The translations under genes and the position numbers were made by a program. The notes below the pieces were generated by a model that did no database searches, was not told the origin of the DNA, and saw only the letters and a program-made list of their open reading frames with translations. DNA of 64,000 nucleotides from Aromatoleum buckelii (GTDB lineage Bacteria; Pseudomonadota; Gammaproteobacteria; Burkholderiales; Rhodocyclaceae), in the NCBI RefSeq assembly GCF_012910785.2, contig NZ_WTVH02000001.1, positions 248,001 through 312,000 of the forward strand, written 5' to 3'. The first letter of the stretch is position 1; every line of letters starts with the position of its first letter. Positions 1 through 9,160 of this stretch are shown here, piece by piece.

Positions 1-108
1 GGTCGTTGGTCCTGGGCGCCCATGGCGTGCTCCTAGCGAGTGGCTCGGGGGGAATGCGACAGGCGAGGCAGGCGTGGCACTTTCCGCGTCGTGCGTGCCC
101 AGGCGCCC

Positions 109-147
109 CCCGGCGCTGCGCCGGGATGACCTTCGTTCGCGGAACGA
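109..147 (-). terminator. Two tandem hairpins downstream of the tail operon
   Basis: Two perfect short hairpins lie just past the stop of the last visible tail gene. One has a 7-bp stem with a CTG loop (109-125, arms CCCGGCG/CGCCGGG). The other has a 6-bp stem with a GCG loop (133-147, arms TCGTTC/GAACGA). Neither is followed by a T-run on the minus strand, so an intrinsic terminator is only possible. The rest of bases 1-176 holds nothing I can support. Confidence 0.3.
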
Positions 148-176
148 CGAGCACGGATCGGTCGCATGTGCCTCTC

Positions 177-1961
177 CTACTGCCGCTTGTTCAGCTTGTC
201 GATCTGCTTCTGCTGCGCGGCGACGAGGCGCTCGAGGTCGGCGACCTTGCGCGAGATGTCGTTGACGTCCGCGGCCGGCCCTGCTGCGGCCAGCGGGGCC
301 AGCGCGGAGGCGTCGGAAGCGCGCGCGAGCAGCGCCGCCCACAGCGGGTGGTGCTTCGACGCGGCGCCTTCGCTGCGCAGCGCTTCATAGTCCTTGAGCA
401 TGAAGCTCAGCAGGTGGTCGGCGGCGAGCGCGTCGGCGAGCGGGTCCCCGCCCGTTTCCGGGGACGGGGTCGTCGGCGGGCGCCTCGCCGCCGCCCTGGC
501 GATTCCCGGCGTGCTCGCGGCCCCGCCCTGCTGGCCCGAAAAGGCGACGCCGATCATCAGCATCAGCAGCCGGTAGACGCTTCGCTCGCGCTCGTCGCCG
601 CAGCACAGGTCGGAAATCCACTTGCGCAGCAGCCCCCACGGCAGCCACGACAGCCAGTACATGATCGTGCGCCACGTGACGAGGATCTTGCGTGCTTCCC
701 AATTGCAGATCTCGACCACGCGGCAGGTGTCGCCGCCGACGGTGACGACCGCGAGCGGAACACAGTTGTCCGGCGACGGCGGCGGGCACGCCGGCAGCAG
801 CGCCGAGCAGAAGCACTCGGAGATGATGTCGAGCCAGGTCATGTCGAGCGCGGCGACGTTGCCCTTGAGCTGGCGTACCTGGTCCCTGGTGAGAACGCGA
901 GGTTCGCCGACGCGGCGAACGAACTCGCGCGCGTCGTCGTACTGGCGCTGCACGCGGGAAACGAAGGCGCAGCGGTGCAGGGAAAAGTCGGCGGCAAACT
1001 CCTGCAGCGCGGCTGCGTAGTCGGTATAGACCGACAGCGAGGCGGTGACGTCGAGCGCCTTGCCTTCGCGGATCGCCGCGCGCAGCTCCATCGCACGCGT
1101 GACGCAGCACAGCAGCCGTTCGAGCAGCGGGCCGAAGCGCGCGCGGTTCGCGTACAGCCACGCCCAGATCAGGTCGCCGGAACGCTCGCCGGCCGGGTCC
1201 GGAAGCTTCGCCGGCTTCGGCGCCGGGTAGGCGACGAAGCGGTAGCCTTCGCAGACCTGCGTCGGTTCGCATTGCGGCGCGTAGTCTTTGCGCCGCGGCG
1301 GGGCCGTCTCCCCATTCAGGCCGCAGCTGCAGTCGCCGCTCCTGCCCGGCGCTGCGCCGCTGCAGCTGGCGCAGCCGCAGCTCGTCGAACCGCCGCAAGC
1401 GCAGCGCGTGCCGCAAGGGGTGTCGCCCATCCCGAGTTGCGCGGTCATGCCGCGCACCGGCCGCTCGTCGTAGCAGATCGCCAGCACCCAGTCGCGCGCC
1501 TTGCCGCTGCAGTCCTGCGGCGGCGTGTCGTACGGCGGGTCGCACACCGGCTGGCGCGGCGCACACGTGTTGATCAGCGCGCAGAGGTCGACCGACTGGT
1601 CCGCGCAGACGACGATGTCGTCGCCGCATGGCGAGACCGCGTAACCGGTGCGGACGATGACGTGCCCGGGCGCGCAGGGGTCGCAGCCGACTTCGAGGCC
1701 GCAGGCCACGCCCCACCCATGCAGGTAGCGGTTGTGCAGGCGGTTCTTGTCGATGACGTACTGCTCGAGCCGATTGAGGTCGTCGTCCGTCAGCAGCTGT
1801 CCGGGAAAGAAACGCGGGCGGCACAGGCACTTGAGTCCGCCGCATGCCGGACACCGCGGCGTGCAGTCCTCCGCGCAGGGGTCGGGCCGCTGGCGTGCCG
1901 GCGCCCACGGGTTGACCGTGTCGAGGCGTTGCGTGGCGTCGTACATGAAGTCGTGCGACAT
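177..1961 (-). CDS. eCIS-associated Cys-rich fibre/adaptor-like protein
   Basis: 594 residues and the last visible gene of the tail operon, starting 27 bases after the upstream stop with a GGAG box before the ATG. The N-terminal ~210 residues contain FFPGQLLTDDDL, a tyrosine/lysine-rich helix, then LHGWGVACGLEV. The same pattern is in the upstream 805-aa protein, so the two are paralogous over this domain. Around residues 185-215 there is a dense cysteine cluster (CACGG, CGCASC, CSCG) that could bind metal or form disulfides. The C-terminus ends in a short coiled coil (heptads around LERLVAAQQKQIDKL). No catalytic motif is recognised. Position after the gpI-type gene suggests a baseplate-attached fibre or cargo adaptor, which is inference. 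Confidence 0.72.
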   Translation of the reverse strand: MSHDFMYDATQRLDTVNPWAPARQRPDPCAEDCTPRCPACGGLKCLCRPRFFPGQLLTDDDLNRLEQYVIDKNRLHNRYLHGWGVACGLEVGCDPCAPGHVIVRTGYAVSPCGDDIVVCADQSVDLCALINTCAPRQPVCDPPYDTPPQDCSGKARDWVLAICYDERPVRGMTAQLGMGDTPCGTRCACGGSTSCGCASCSGAAPGRSGDCSCGLNGETAPPRRKDYAPQCEPTQVCEGYRFVAYPAPKPAKLPDPAGERSGDLIWAWLYANRARFGPLLERLLCCVTRAMELRAAIREGKALDVTASLSVYTDYAAALQEFAADFSLHRCAFVSRVQRQYDDAREFVRRVGEPRVLTRDQVRQLKGNVAALDMTWLDIISECFCSALLPACPPPSPDNCVPLAVVTVGGDTCRVVEICNWEARKILVTWRTIMYWLSWLPWGLLRKWISDLCCGDERERSVYRLLMLMIGVAFSGQQGGAASTPGIARAAARRPPTTPSPETGGDPLADALAADHLLSFMLKDYEALRSEGAASKHHPLWAALLARASDASALAPLAAAGPAADVNDISRKVADLERLVAAQQKQIDKLNKRQ

Positions 1962-1988
1962 GACGGAATCTCCGGGCGAAAATGGGAA

Positions 1989-4406
1989 CTAGCCGCGCCT
2001 GGCGACCGCGAACCAGCTGAGGAAGGTGCCGCCCTCGATGCAGTCGCCGCTCCTGCGGCCGCCGGACACCCATGGCGGCAGGTGGTTGGCGTCGATGGCG
2101 CGCTGCCCCTTGGCGTCGCGGACGAGGTCGCCGTGCAGGCGCACGCGGTAGGTGTTGCCGGGCACGAGCGGCGGCTCGGGGTGGAAGCGCAGCGCGTTGG
2201 GCACGCCGTTGACGATTTCGCCCCCCTCTTCGCAGGGCTTGTCGAGGCGCAGCCGCTCGTACTTGCCCCGCAGCTGGCACCAGCAGTCGAGCTGCCGCTC
2301 GCGCTCGTCGGGGTCGCCGTGGATCGTCTCGACGATGAAAGCCTGCTCGAGCATTTTCTGCTTCAGGTCGGCCGGTTCGAGGTCGCCGTCGAAGGCGATC
2401 TCGATGAACGCGATGTCCTGCTCGGCGACGACGTCGGCGTGTTTCCAGTTGATGCGGCACACATGCACCAGGTCGCCGTCGCAGCACCGGGGCAGCGTCA
2501 GCGTCAGCACCTGGTTGGCGAGCGTCAGCGCAGGCGGGGTCGAGCAGTCGCCGACCTCCAGCACGACGTCGAGGACGCCCGGACTGCCATCCTGCCCATC
2601 CTGGCCGTCTGCGCCGTCCTGGCCGTCTGCGCCGTTCTGTCCCGGTGGTCCGGGAGGGCCGGGTACGCCGCCCTTCATCTGCAGGCATTCCAGCCACGCC
2701 TGCAGCGTCGCCGTCGTCGCCAGCAGCCGGCGGCCGGCGCGGTTGTCGATGCGTGCGATGCCCTGCGCGATGTCGTCGGCCGCCGCCGGCAGGTCGAGCA
2801 TCGTCATGCCGGGGATGTAGTTGGCGACGGTCGCGAGGACGACGCAATCGGCAATGTCGCAGCCCGCGCAGCCGTCGATCTGGTGCACGAGGTGATCCGC
2901 GCAGTCGCTGTCGGCGAGCGCGGTGACGTCGAGCGAGGCGAGTTGCCCGTTGGCGAGGATCAGCACGATGTGGCGAACGCCGGGCCTGAGTGCGCGCGGC
3001 GCCGCAACCAGCGGCGCGTTGCCGGTCGACAGCGGTGCGAGGTCAATCGACTGCACCCAGGCGTGGCCGGTGTCCTCCTCATAGACCGTGAGCCAGGGCG
3101 CTGCGGCGGTGCCGGTGGCGGCGAGGAAGCGCGGCGTGTGTGCGACGTCGATCGTGGCTTCGAGGGTGCCGGCGGCCACGGCGATGACATGGACGCGCTT
3201 TTCGCTGCCGCTGGCGATGCCGATCATCGGCGTCAGGCCGAGCACGAACGGCACCAGTGCGACAGGTTTGGCGCTTGCCGGCAACCCGCCGAGCGGGACG
3301 ACGCCGGGCGTCGTCAGATTGACGACCTGCACTTTTCCGGTCGTATCGACGAGGTAGGCGAACGTGCCGTCGCCGTTCGCGGCGAGCGTGCCGCTGCCGG
3401 CCGGCGTGGCGATCGGCGCGCCGTCGTCGGCATCGGTCACGCCGTGCGTCGGATCGGCGGCGAAACGGAACAGCTTGCCACTGCCCTGCTCGAGGACGAG
3501 CAGGGCGCTTGCCGCCGCCGACGTCGAAGCGGCGAACACCACGCTCGCTGCCGTCGATCCCGGGATTTTGCGCACCGCGCCGGCGACGACGGTCGCCACC
3601 TCCGCCCCGTCTGCGACGGCGTAGACATGGACTTCGCATTCCGTTCCGGCGTGCGGCGCGGTCACGACGAAAAAGCGCCCGCCGTCCGGGGCAAGCGCCA
3701 TCGCCTTGGCGGCGGCCGGCAGCGTCACGCTGATCATGCTCCGGTGCAAGGGATCGAGCACGAAGGCGCGGGTGGCGTTGCCCGGATCGATGACCGCGAC
3801 TTTGCCGGCGGCCGTCGCGCCGATGGCGCCTACGGCGCCGTGCAGATCGGTGGCGACGAAGGCGGCGAGTGCCGCGGCGTTGCCGATTTCGCCGGACACC
3901 GGCGGATCGACCAGCACGTCGAACGCGAACGACTCGAGGATGCGATTCGGCGCGCACTGGGTGTCGTCGCACCCGCACTCGTCGTACAGCACCGGCACTT
4001 CCTCGGTCGGGCAATCGCGATAACAGATCGCCAGCTGCAACGTATGCAGCTGGCCGTCGTGGGCAATCTTCTGCACCGCGGGGTGCTGCGCGATGTCGAC
4101 GATCTCGCGTTGCGGCAGGAGGATTTCGCGGCCACAGCAGTCGACGGCCGTTCCGGGATCGACGACGACGTAGCGTTTGCGGCATTCGGGTGACGGGTGC
4201 TGGCGTACCGCGAGACCGCAGACAACGCCCCAGCCGTGCAGGCGCACGTTATGGTGGCGCATCTTCTCGGCGTGGTAGTGCGATTCGGTGACGAATTCGC
4301 CGGCGCCCATCATCTTCCCGGTGAAGAAATGGTTGCGCACGAACGGCTCGAACTCGCACTGCGGGCAGCTATCCGGTTCCGAATGCTGGTGTTCGTGGTG
4401 AGCCAT
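1989..4406 (-). CDS. Putative tail fibre: adaptor domain, beta-propeller, collagen-like stalk
   Basis: 805 residues. Residues ~1-200 carry the FFTGKMMGAGEF ... LHGWGVVCGLAV domain shared with the next gene, including the matching LAICY and ECGCDD segments. Residues ~210-540 are alanine/valine/glycine-rich repeats that look like a YVTN-type beta-propeller. Residues ~577-610 are a collagen-like Gly-X-Y run (GPPGPPGQNGADG then GADGQD repeats), encoded by near-identical short DNA repeats at about 2578-2675. The C-terminal ~180 residues form a compact domain ending in GGTFLSWFAV. Collagen-like triplets typically trimerise, which fits a trimeric fibre on a baseplate. Receptor or cargo binding is inferred. 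A GAGGA box precedes the ATG. Confidence 0.75.
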   Translation of the reverse strand: MAHHEHQHSEPDSCPQCEFEPFVRNHFFTGKMMGAGEFVTESHYHAEKMRHHNVRLHGWGVVCGLAVRQHPSPECRKRYVVVDPGTAVDCCGREILLPQREIVDIAQHPAVQKIAHDGQLHTLQLAICYRDCPTEEVPVLYDECGCDDTQCAPNRILESFAFDVLVDPPVSGEIGNAAALAAFVATDLHGAVGAIGATAAGKVAVIDPGNATRAFVLDPLHRSMISVTLPAAAKAMALAPDGGRFFVVTAPHAGTECEVHVYAVADGAEVATVVAGAVRKIPGSTAASVVFAASTSAAASALLVLEQGSGKLFRFAADPTHGVTDADDGAPIATPAGSGTLAANGDGTFAYLVDTTGKVQVVNLTTPGVVPLGGLPASAKPVALVPFVLGLTPMIGIASGSEKRVHVIAVAAGTLEATIDVAHTPRFLAATGTAAAPWLTVYEEDTGHAWVQSIDLAPLSTGNAPLVAAPRALRPGVRHIVLILANGQLASLDVTALADSDCADHLVHQIDGCAGCDIADCVVLATVANYIPGMTMLDLPAAADDIAQGIARIDNRAGRRLLATTATLQAWLECLQMKGGVPGPPGPPGQNGADGQDGADGQDGQDGSPGVLDVVLEVGDCSTPPALTLANQVLTLTLPRCCDGDLVHVCRINWKHADVVAEQDIAFIEIAFDGDLEPADLKQKMLEQAFIVETIHGDPDERERQLDCWCQLRGKYERLRLDKPCEEGGEIVNGVPNALRFHPEPPLVPGNTYRVRLHGDLVRDAKGQRAIDANHLPPWVSGGRRSGDCIEGGTFLSWFAVARRG

Positions 4407-4430
4407 GGTCGGGTCCTCTTCTGAGAGTTC

Positions 4431-7076
4431 CTATGCCAACCGGGACGACGTGCCGACCCGTGCGCGGCCGACTTCGAGCGAGGGTGGGCGCGTGCTGCCG
4501 GCCGGCGCCGACGGGGCACTCGACAGGACGGTGCCCTGGCGCAGCCGTGCCTCGTCGAGGCGTACGCCGCAGGGCGTGCGCGCGATGACCGCGTCGAGCC
4601 CGACCATCGCCTGCACGCCGACGCGAAAGCGCGGCTCGACGTAACGCACGTCGACCGCGGTGTGCGCCGGCGCTTCGCGCGCGAGCAGGTCGTCGAGCGC
4701 GCGCTTCTCGCTCGCCGAGTCGCGGATGCGCGCGGGGACGAAGACGCTGAACTTGTGCGCGGTGACGTGGAAGGGGTCGCGCAGCGGGTCGGGAACGCTG
4801 TCGAGGCGCGTGACGCCCACCTGCGCGTTGCCGCGCTCAGGGTTTTGCGAGGTCGCGCTGCCGGAGAGCTGCGAGCGGCCGACGATGCGCTTCCCCCACA
4901 GCACGGAGTCGTCGCCGAGGCGGCCATGGCATGCATAGAGCCAGCGCCGCAGCTTGAAGTGCTCGAGGATCAGCGGCGGTGGCTCGGCCGGCGTGCACGG
5001 CGGGCACGGGCCGCAGTTTCTCGGCAGCGGCAGGCAGCGCGTCTGCGGGCGCTCGGCGAGGCAGTGCTCGGCGTAGGTGCGATCGAAGCCGAGCAGCAGC
5101 AGGAGCTGGCTGCGCAGACCGTCGGGCGTGCCGCGCTGGCAGTAGAGCTTCGCCGCCTGCTTGACGAAACGACGACGGCGTTCGAGGGGCCAGTCGCGTG
5201 ACAGCGTCACGCCGATCCAGTCGGCGATCCACGACAGGAAATCGAGCCGCCCGGGCAGCGCGTCGGCGGGCGCCGACAGCGGGTCGAACAGCATCGCCTC
5301 GCGGTCGACGCGTCCTTCGATCGAGCGCAGCGTCGCGTCGAAGATCGCCGTCAGCCGGTCGGTGAAGTCGGCACCGACCGGGTCGAAGCCGAAGACGCCG
5401 GGCAGGTAACGGCGCAGGGTGATGCGCGGGTACTCGACCAGCGCGGAGCCGATGCACGGCGTGACGCGGCCGTCGCCGGCGAGCTTGAGGTCGATCCACA
5501 GGAAGCGGCCAGGCGGGCTCGTGATCAGGCAGTCCCACGTGCAGGCCGACGGAATCGCCTTGTCGGGCGGCGTCATCGACGTCGAGACGAGGCGGGTCGC
5601 CCACGCGGATTCGGCCAGCGAATCGACCTCCGCCGGCGACAGTTCGATTGCCGCAGTCGTCGTGCGCACCTCGATCGAGGCGCCGGCGGGAAGGGCGCCC
5701 GAGAGCTCGATGCGATGCCATTGGCAGCCGTCGATGCCGGCGTCGAGAGCGTGCGAAAAGTAATGGCCGGTGCGCTCGTGGCGCTCGCCGTTCAGGCGCT
5801 CCTCGGGCGGCACAGGGCGTCCGTAGCGATCGAAGACGTCGGGGCCGCAGACACCGCACAGGTGCAGGTGACCGCGCGCATCGACGTGGATCGGGCTCGG
5901 CGGGAAACCTTCGACGAGGTCGGCGCGCGCTCCCGGAACGATCTCCACGCTGTCGCCGGCGATGCGGACCACGCGCGCGCCGGCGGCGATCACGTCGAAC
6001 GCCGGGGTCGCCGCATGGCCGGGCTCGGGCGCGAGCCTCAGGCGCAGGTAGCGGCCGACGACGCCCGAGAACGGCAGCGGATCGACCAGCCGCGGCAGGT
6101 CGGTACCCGCGAGCCACGGCGTCCAGCGCGGATTCGCGGCATCGTTGAGTTCGACGAGCGTCCAGGGCTCGTCGCCGGCATCGATCGCGATCGAGAAGCG
6201 CGCAGCGGGGAGCGGCGCGCCGAGCTTCAGCGTGTGCCAGTGGAAGCCTGCCGAGAGCGCATCGACCTGCAGCGCGACGCGCGTTGCACCGACCGCCGTC
6301 GCGACGAACTTCGTCTCGAACACGACCGCGTGGAGCCGGTCGCGGCAGTCGACCGCGAGATGCGTGACGCCGAGGCCCGCCTTCACGGCGCCGAGCCACT
6401 GGCCGCGCGGACCGAAGCGGTCGATGCGGCCGTTCCGGGGATCGGATACGTAAAGAATGCCATGGCCGTCGACGGCGAGGCCGGTCGGGTGCCACGGCGG
6501 GCTGGGCAGCGCCGCCTGCTGGCTCGGCGGCAGGCGCAGCGCGCCGCGCGGGACGAGGCCCGCGAGGCTGACGCGGACGACGCGGCCATGTCCGCGGTCG
6601 GCGATGAACAGTTCGCCCGCGCACACGGCGATCGCCTGCGCATCGAGCAGGCGGGTGAGCGGGACCGGCAGCGCCGCGGTGATGCCCGCCGCGCCGCGGT
6701 CGAGGCAGCCGGTGGGGTCGGCGGCGGTCTGCGTCGTGCACGGCAGCGGCTTGAAACGGCAGCAGCACGGGTCAAAGCGCGTGAGCGCGCCGGTCGTCGG
6801 TTCGAGCAGAAGGATGTCGCCGCTCGGTGTCTGCACGACATTCGGTGGCGGCTTGAGCCCGCCGAAGCTGCCGTCGGGTTCGCTCAGCCAGCGCGCAGTG
6901 GCGGGAGCGGGAGCGAGGACGAGGGCGCGCGTGCCGCCGTCGATGTCGACGCGCTCCGCTCGGCGCAGACGCCAGCCGATCGCAGGGCGCGGGCCGAGCC
7001 GGCCGGCGAGGAGCAGGGAGTAGGGGTCGTGCGGCGGGGCCGGCACGGGGGGCAGGCGCGAGACGTCGGTGCTCAT
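4431..7076 (-). CDS. Phage tail protein I-like baseplate wedge fused to NHL propeller
   Basis: 881 residues. I chose the ATG at 7076 because it overlaps the upstream gpJ-type stop as ATGA, implying coupled translation. The N-terminal ~270 residues contain NHL-type repeats (HPTGLAVDGHGILYVSD, AIAVCAGELFIADRGHGRV). A central beta-rich part follows. Residues ~520-690 match tail protein I (P2 gpI; TIGR02242-like), with LTAIFDATLRSIE, LSWIADWIG and YCQRGTPDGLR. The C-terminal ~150 residues (RLRQGTVLSS, VGRARVGTSSRLA) resemble attachment regions of such proteins. gpI links wedge to fibre, and the following gene is fibre-like. Confidence 0.85.
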   Translation of the reverse strand: MSTDVSRLPPVPAPPHDPYSLLLAGRLGPRPAIGWRLRRAERVDIDGGTRALVLAPAPATARWLSEPDGSFGGLKPPPNVVQTPSGDILLLEPTTGALTRFDPCCCRFKPLPCTTQTAADPTGCLDRGAAGITAALPVPLTRLLDAQAIAVCAGELFIADRGHGRVVRVSLAGLVPRGALRLPPSQQAALPSPPWHPTGLAVDGHGILYVSDPRNGRIDRFGPRGQWLGAVKAGLGVTHLAVDCRDRLHAVVFETKFVATAVGATRVALQVDALSAGFHWHTLKLGAPLPAARFSIAIDAGDEPWTLVELNDAANPRWTPWLAGTDLPRLVDPLPFSGVVGRYLRLRLAPEPGHAATPAFDVIAAGARVVRIAGDSVEIVPGARADLVEGFPPSPIHVDARGHLHLCGVCGPDVFDRYGRPVPPEERLNGERHERTGHYFSHALDAGIDGCQWHRIELSGALPAGASIEVRTTTAAIELSPAEVDSLAESAWATRLVSTSMTPPDKAIPSACTWDCLITSPPGRFLWIDLKLAGDGRVTPCIGSALVEYPRITLRRYLPGVFGFDPVGADFTDRLTAIFDATLRSIEGRVDREAMLFDPLSAPADALPGRLDFLSWIADWIGVTLSRDWPLERRRRFVKQAAKLYCQRGTPDGLRSQLLLLLGFDRTYAEHCLAERPQTRCLPLPRNCGPCPPCTPAEPPPLILEHFKLRRWLYACHGRLGDDSVLWGKRIVGRSQLSGSATSQNPERGNAQVGVTRLDSVPDPLRDPFHVTAHKFSVFVPARIRDSASEKRALDDLLAREAPAHTAVDVRYVEPRFRVGVQAMVGLDAVIARTPCGVRLDEARLRQGTVLSSAPSAPAGSTRPPSLEVGRARVGTSSRLA

Positions 7077-9160
7077 CCGCCCGCTCCTTCGAACTCGAAC
7101 GCCGTCAGCACCTCCACTCGCAACGCCGCGACTCTCACCAGCGCATTCGGCGCGAAAGGCGAGATCGCCACGTCGCGGCACTCCGGTTGCTCGTCCCCCT
7201 CGACCGTCAGCACCAGCCGCGGCACGCTGTCGACGCCGACGACGGCAAACACCTGCTGCACGATCTTCGAATAGCGCAACGCGCCGCCGAAAGGCCACCC
7301 CGACCCGTCGTCGCCGCCGAGCAACGGATGCAGATACGTCGCCAGCGCCTTCTCGACGTTCTGCTTCACGACGGCCGGATCGGCGTTGTCCTCGACGACC
7401 ACCTGGGCGTCGATTTCGACCGCGACATAGCGCGGCGCGACGACGAACAGTTCCGTCGTCAACAGCCGCCGCGCATCGAGGTACGCGCAGACGGTGCGCA
7501 GCAGTCCGTCGCTCGGCAGCGGATTCGGCCCCGCTGCGTCGGGGACGACGATCACCGTCACCGCGCCGGGAACGGCGACGCCGGGAAAGCGCGGATGCGT
7601 AAGAGGCAACGCCTTGGCGCGCTTGACGTTGCCGGCCTGCTGCGCGAGCAGCTCGAAGTCGTCGACGCTCACGGCGCGTTCTCGCGCGCGCAGGGCGCGA
7701 CGTGCGCGCACCTGCGCCTCCTCGAAGCGCTCCTCCTCGCGCCCGCCGTAGGCGGCGAAGACGTTCGTGGTCTTTCCGCCGTCGAGGCCGTCGATCGGCG
7801 ACAAGAGCGTCGCGATCGTGCCGGCGGCGACGTTGCCGCGCTTGCCGCCGCCAAAGCGGTATTCGACGGCGACGACGTTGGTATCCGGGTTGTCGGCGTT
7901 GGCGACCGGAATCTGGCCGTGCTCGCCGTCGCCGGCGCGCACCTCGCCGCTGGTCCAATTCACCGCCAGCACTTCGTCGGTCGGGCCGGCGCCGAACAGG
8001 TCCTCGGCGATCGCCCAGCGGCGTGCAGAGGCGCCGGGCGCCGCGGCCGCGTCGTCGGCGATGCCTTCGTCGATCTCGATGACGAGGCTGCCGTGCACGA
8101 TCGGCGTGTTTTCAAGCTGGAAAGTCTGGTTGCGCGCGCCCGTCGTGCCGCCGAGGATCTCGCGCTGCACCGTCTGCGCCTGCAGCGCCGGCACCGTGTT
8201 CGTGCGCACGGCGGCGAGACGCGGCGCGCGTTCGTACTGGTTGCGGGACAGGCGCGCACGCAGCCAGAACAGCGGCTCGCGCGGCTGCTTGGTGACGGGG
8301 TCGATGGCGTCGTACTCGCCGAGGAAACTTCGCGCCAGATTGAGCTTGCTGTCGATGCGCAGCATGATGTGGCCGGTGCGCGTGAAGGCGAGCGTCTCGT
8401 CGTTGAGCGCATCGACGCGCACCCATTCGGCGCCGTCCCAGCCTTCCCACTCGAGCTTCGCCGCGGCGAACGCACGCGTCGGCCGTGCGCATTGTACGGT
8501 CAGGGATTGCGTCGGCTGCTCGAAGGCCCAGAAAGCGAGGTCGAGGCTGAGCGTCGGAAACTGATCCGGCGTGGGGTAGGTCGGCGGGAACCCGAAGCCG
8601 AGGACGAGCGCCGCATCGTCGCGCGGCGCGTCGCCGAACGGCGCGAAGCCGGTCGGGTTCGGCCGGAGCGGCGTTGGCGAGACGCTGGAGTTCGCCGCGC
8701 TGACGTCGTGGTAGACGGCGCCGTCGTACGCCTGCACGGCGAGCAGCCTGCATGCGACCGCGGTCAGCGGCCGCTCGGTCTCGAACACGATCGGCGGACC
8801 CTCGTCGGACGGCGCACTGACCTGCGTGCGCGCCGGCACGATGACGGTCGGCAGCGGCCACGCCTCGTCGACGGCGAAGCTGACGTCCGCGCGCGCCGGC
8901 AGCGCCGGCATCAGCTCGATACCGATCAGCTCGAGGAACTTCACATAGTTGAGCTGCGGCACGCGTGCCATGCGAAAGAGCAGCATCTCCGACAGCCAGG
9001 CGAAGACGTGCGCGAGGATCATGCCCGGGTCGTTGTCGTTGACGTCGTTCCACTCGGGCTTCCACTCCGGCGTGTAGCGCGCGATGCGCGAGCGGATCTC
9101 CGCGACGATGTCGCTGTAGCGGCGGTCGTCGATGACGGGCAGGGCGTCCTTCAGCGGCAT
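7073..9160 (-). CDS. Baseplate J-like protein (gpJ, TIGR02243-like)
   Basis: 695 residues, the size expected of the 'putative baseplate assembly protein' family of tail-like clusters. The N-terminus has NDNDPGMILAHVFAW and YVKFLELIGIEL, typical of gpJ-like wedge proteins. The middle (TNVVAVEYRFGGGKRGNV) and C-terminus (RARRALRARERAVSVDDFELLAQ; split here as RARRALRARE and VSVDDFELLAQ) match the baseplate J signature. The C-terminal ~100 residues include VEKALATYLHPLLGG. It starts one base before the gp25 stop region and overlaps the next gene by ATGA. It should form the ring around the spike with gpI. Confidence 0.9.
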   Translation of the reverse strand: MPLKDALPVIDDRRYSDIVAEIRSRIARYTPEWKPEWNDVNDNDPGMILAHVFAWLSEMLLFRMARVPQLNYVKFLELIGIELMPALPARADVSFAVDEAWPLPTVIVPARTQVSAPSDEGPPIVFETERPLTAVACRLLAVQAYDGAVYHDVSAANSSVSPTPLRPNPTGFAPFGDAPRDDAALVLGFGFPPTYPTPDQFPTLSLDLAFWAFEQPTQSLTVQCARPTRAFAAAKLEWEGWDGAEWVRVDALNDETLAFTRTGHIMLRIDSKLNLARSFLGEYDAIDPVTKQPREPLFWLRARLSRNQYERAPRLAAVRTNTVPALQAQTVQREILGGTTGARNQTFQLENTPIVHGSLVIEIDEGIADDAAAAPGASARRWAIAEDLFGAGPTDEVLAVNWTSGEVRAGDGEHGQIPVANADNPDTNVVAVEYRFGGGKRGNVAAGTIATLLSPIDGLDGGKTTNVFAAYGGREEERFEEAQVRARRALRARERAVSVDDFELLAQQAGNVKRAKALPLTHPRFPGVAVPGAVTVIVVPDAAGPNPLPSDGLLRTVCAYLDARRLLTTELFVVAPRYVAVEIDAQVVVEDNADPAVVKQNVEKALATYLHPLLGGDDGSGWPFGGALRYSKIVQQVFAVVGVDSVPRLVLTVEGDEQPECRDVAISPFAPNALVRVAALRVEVLTAFEFEGAGG

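Noticed and set aside
6-4193. 1395-codon open frame on the plus strand
   Set aside because: It is antisense to two tail-operon genes with recognisable domains; its translation is low-complexity Arg/Ala/Val typical of GC-rich shadow frames.
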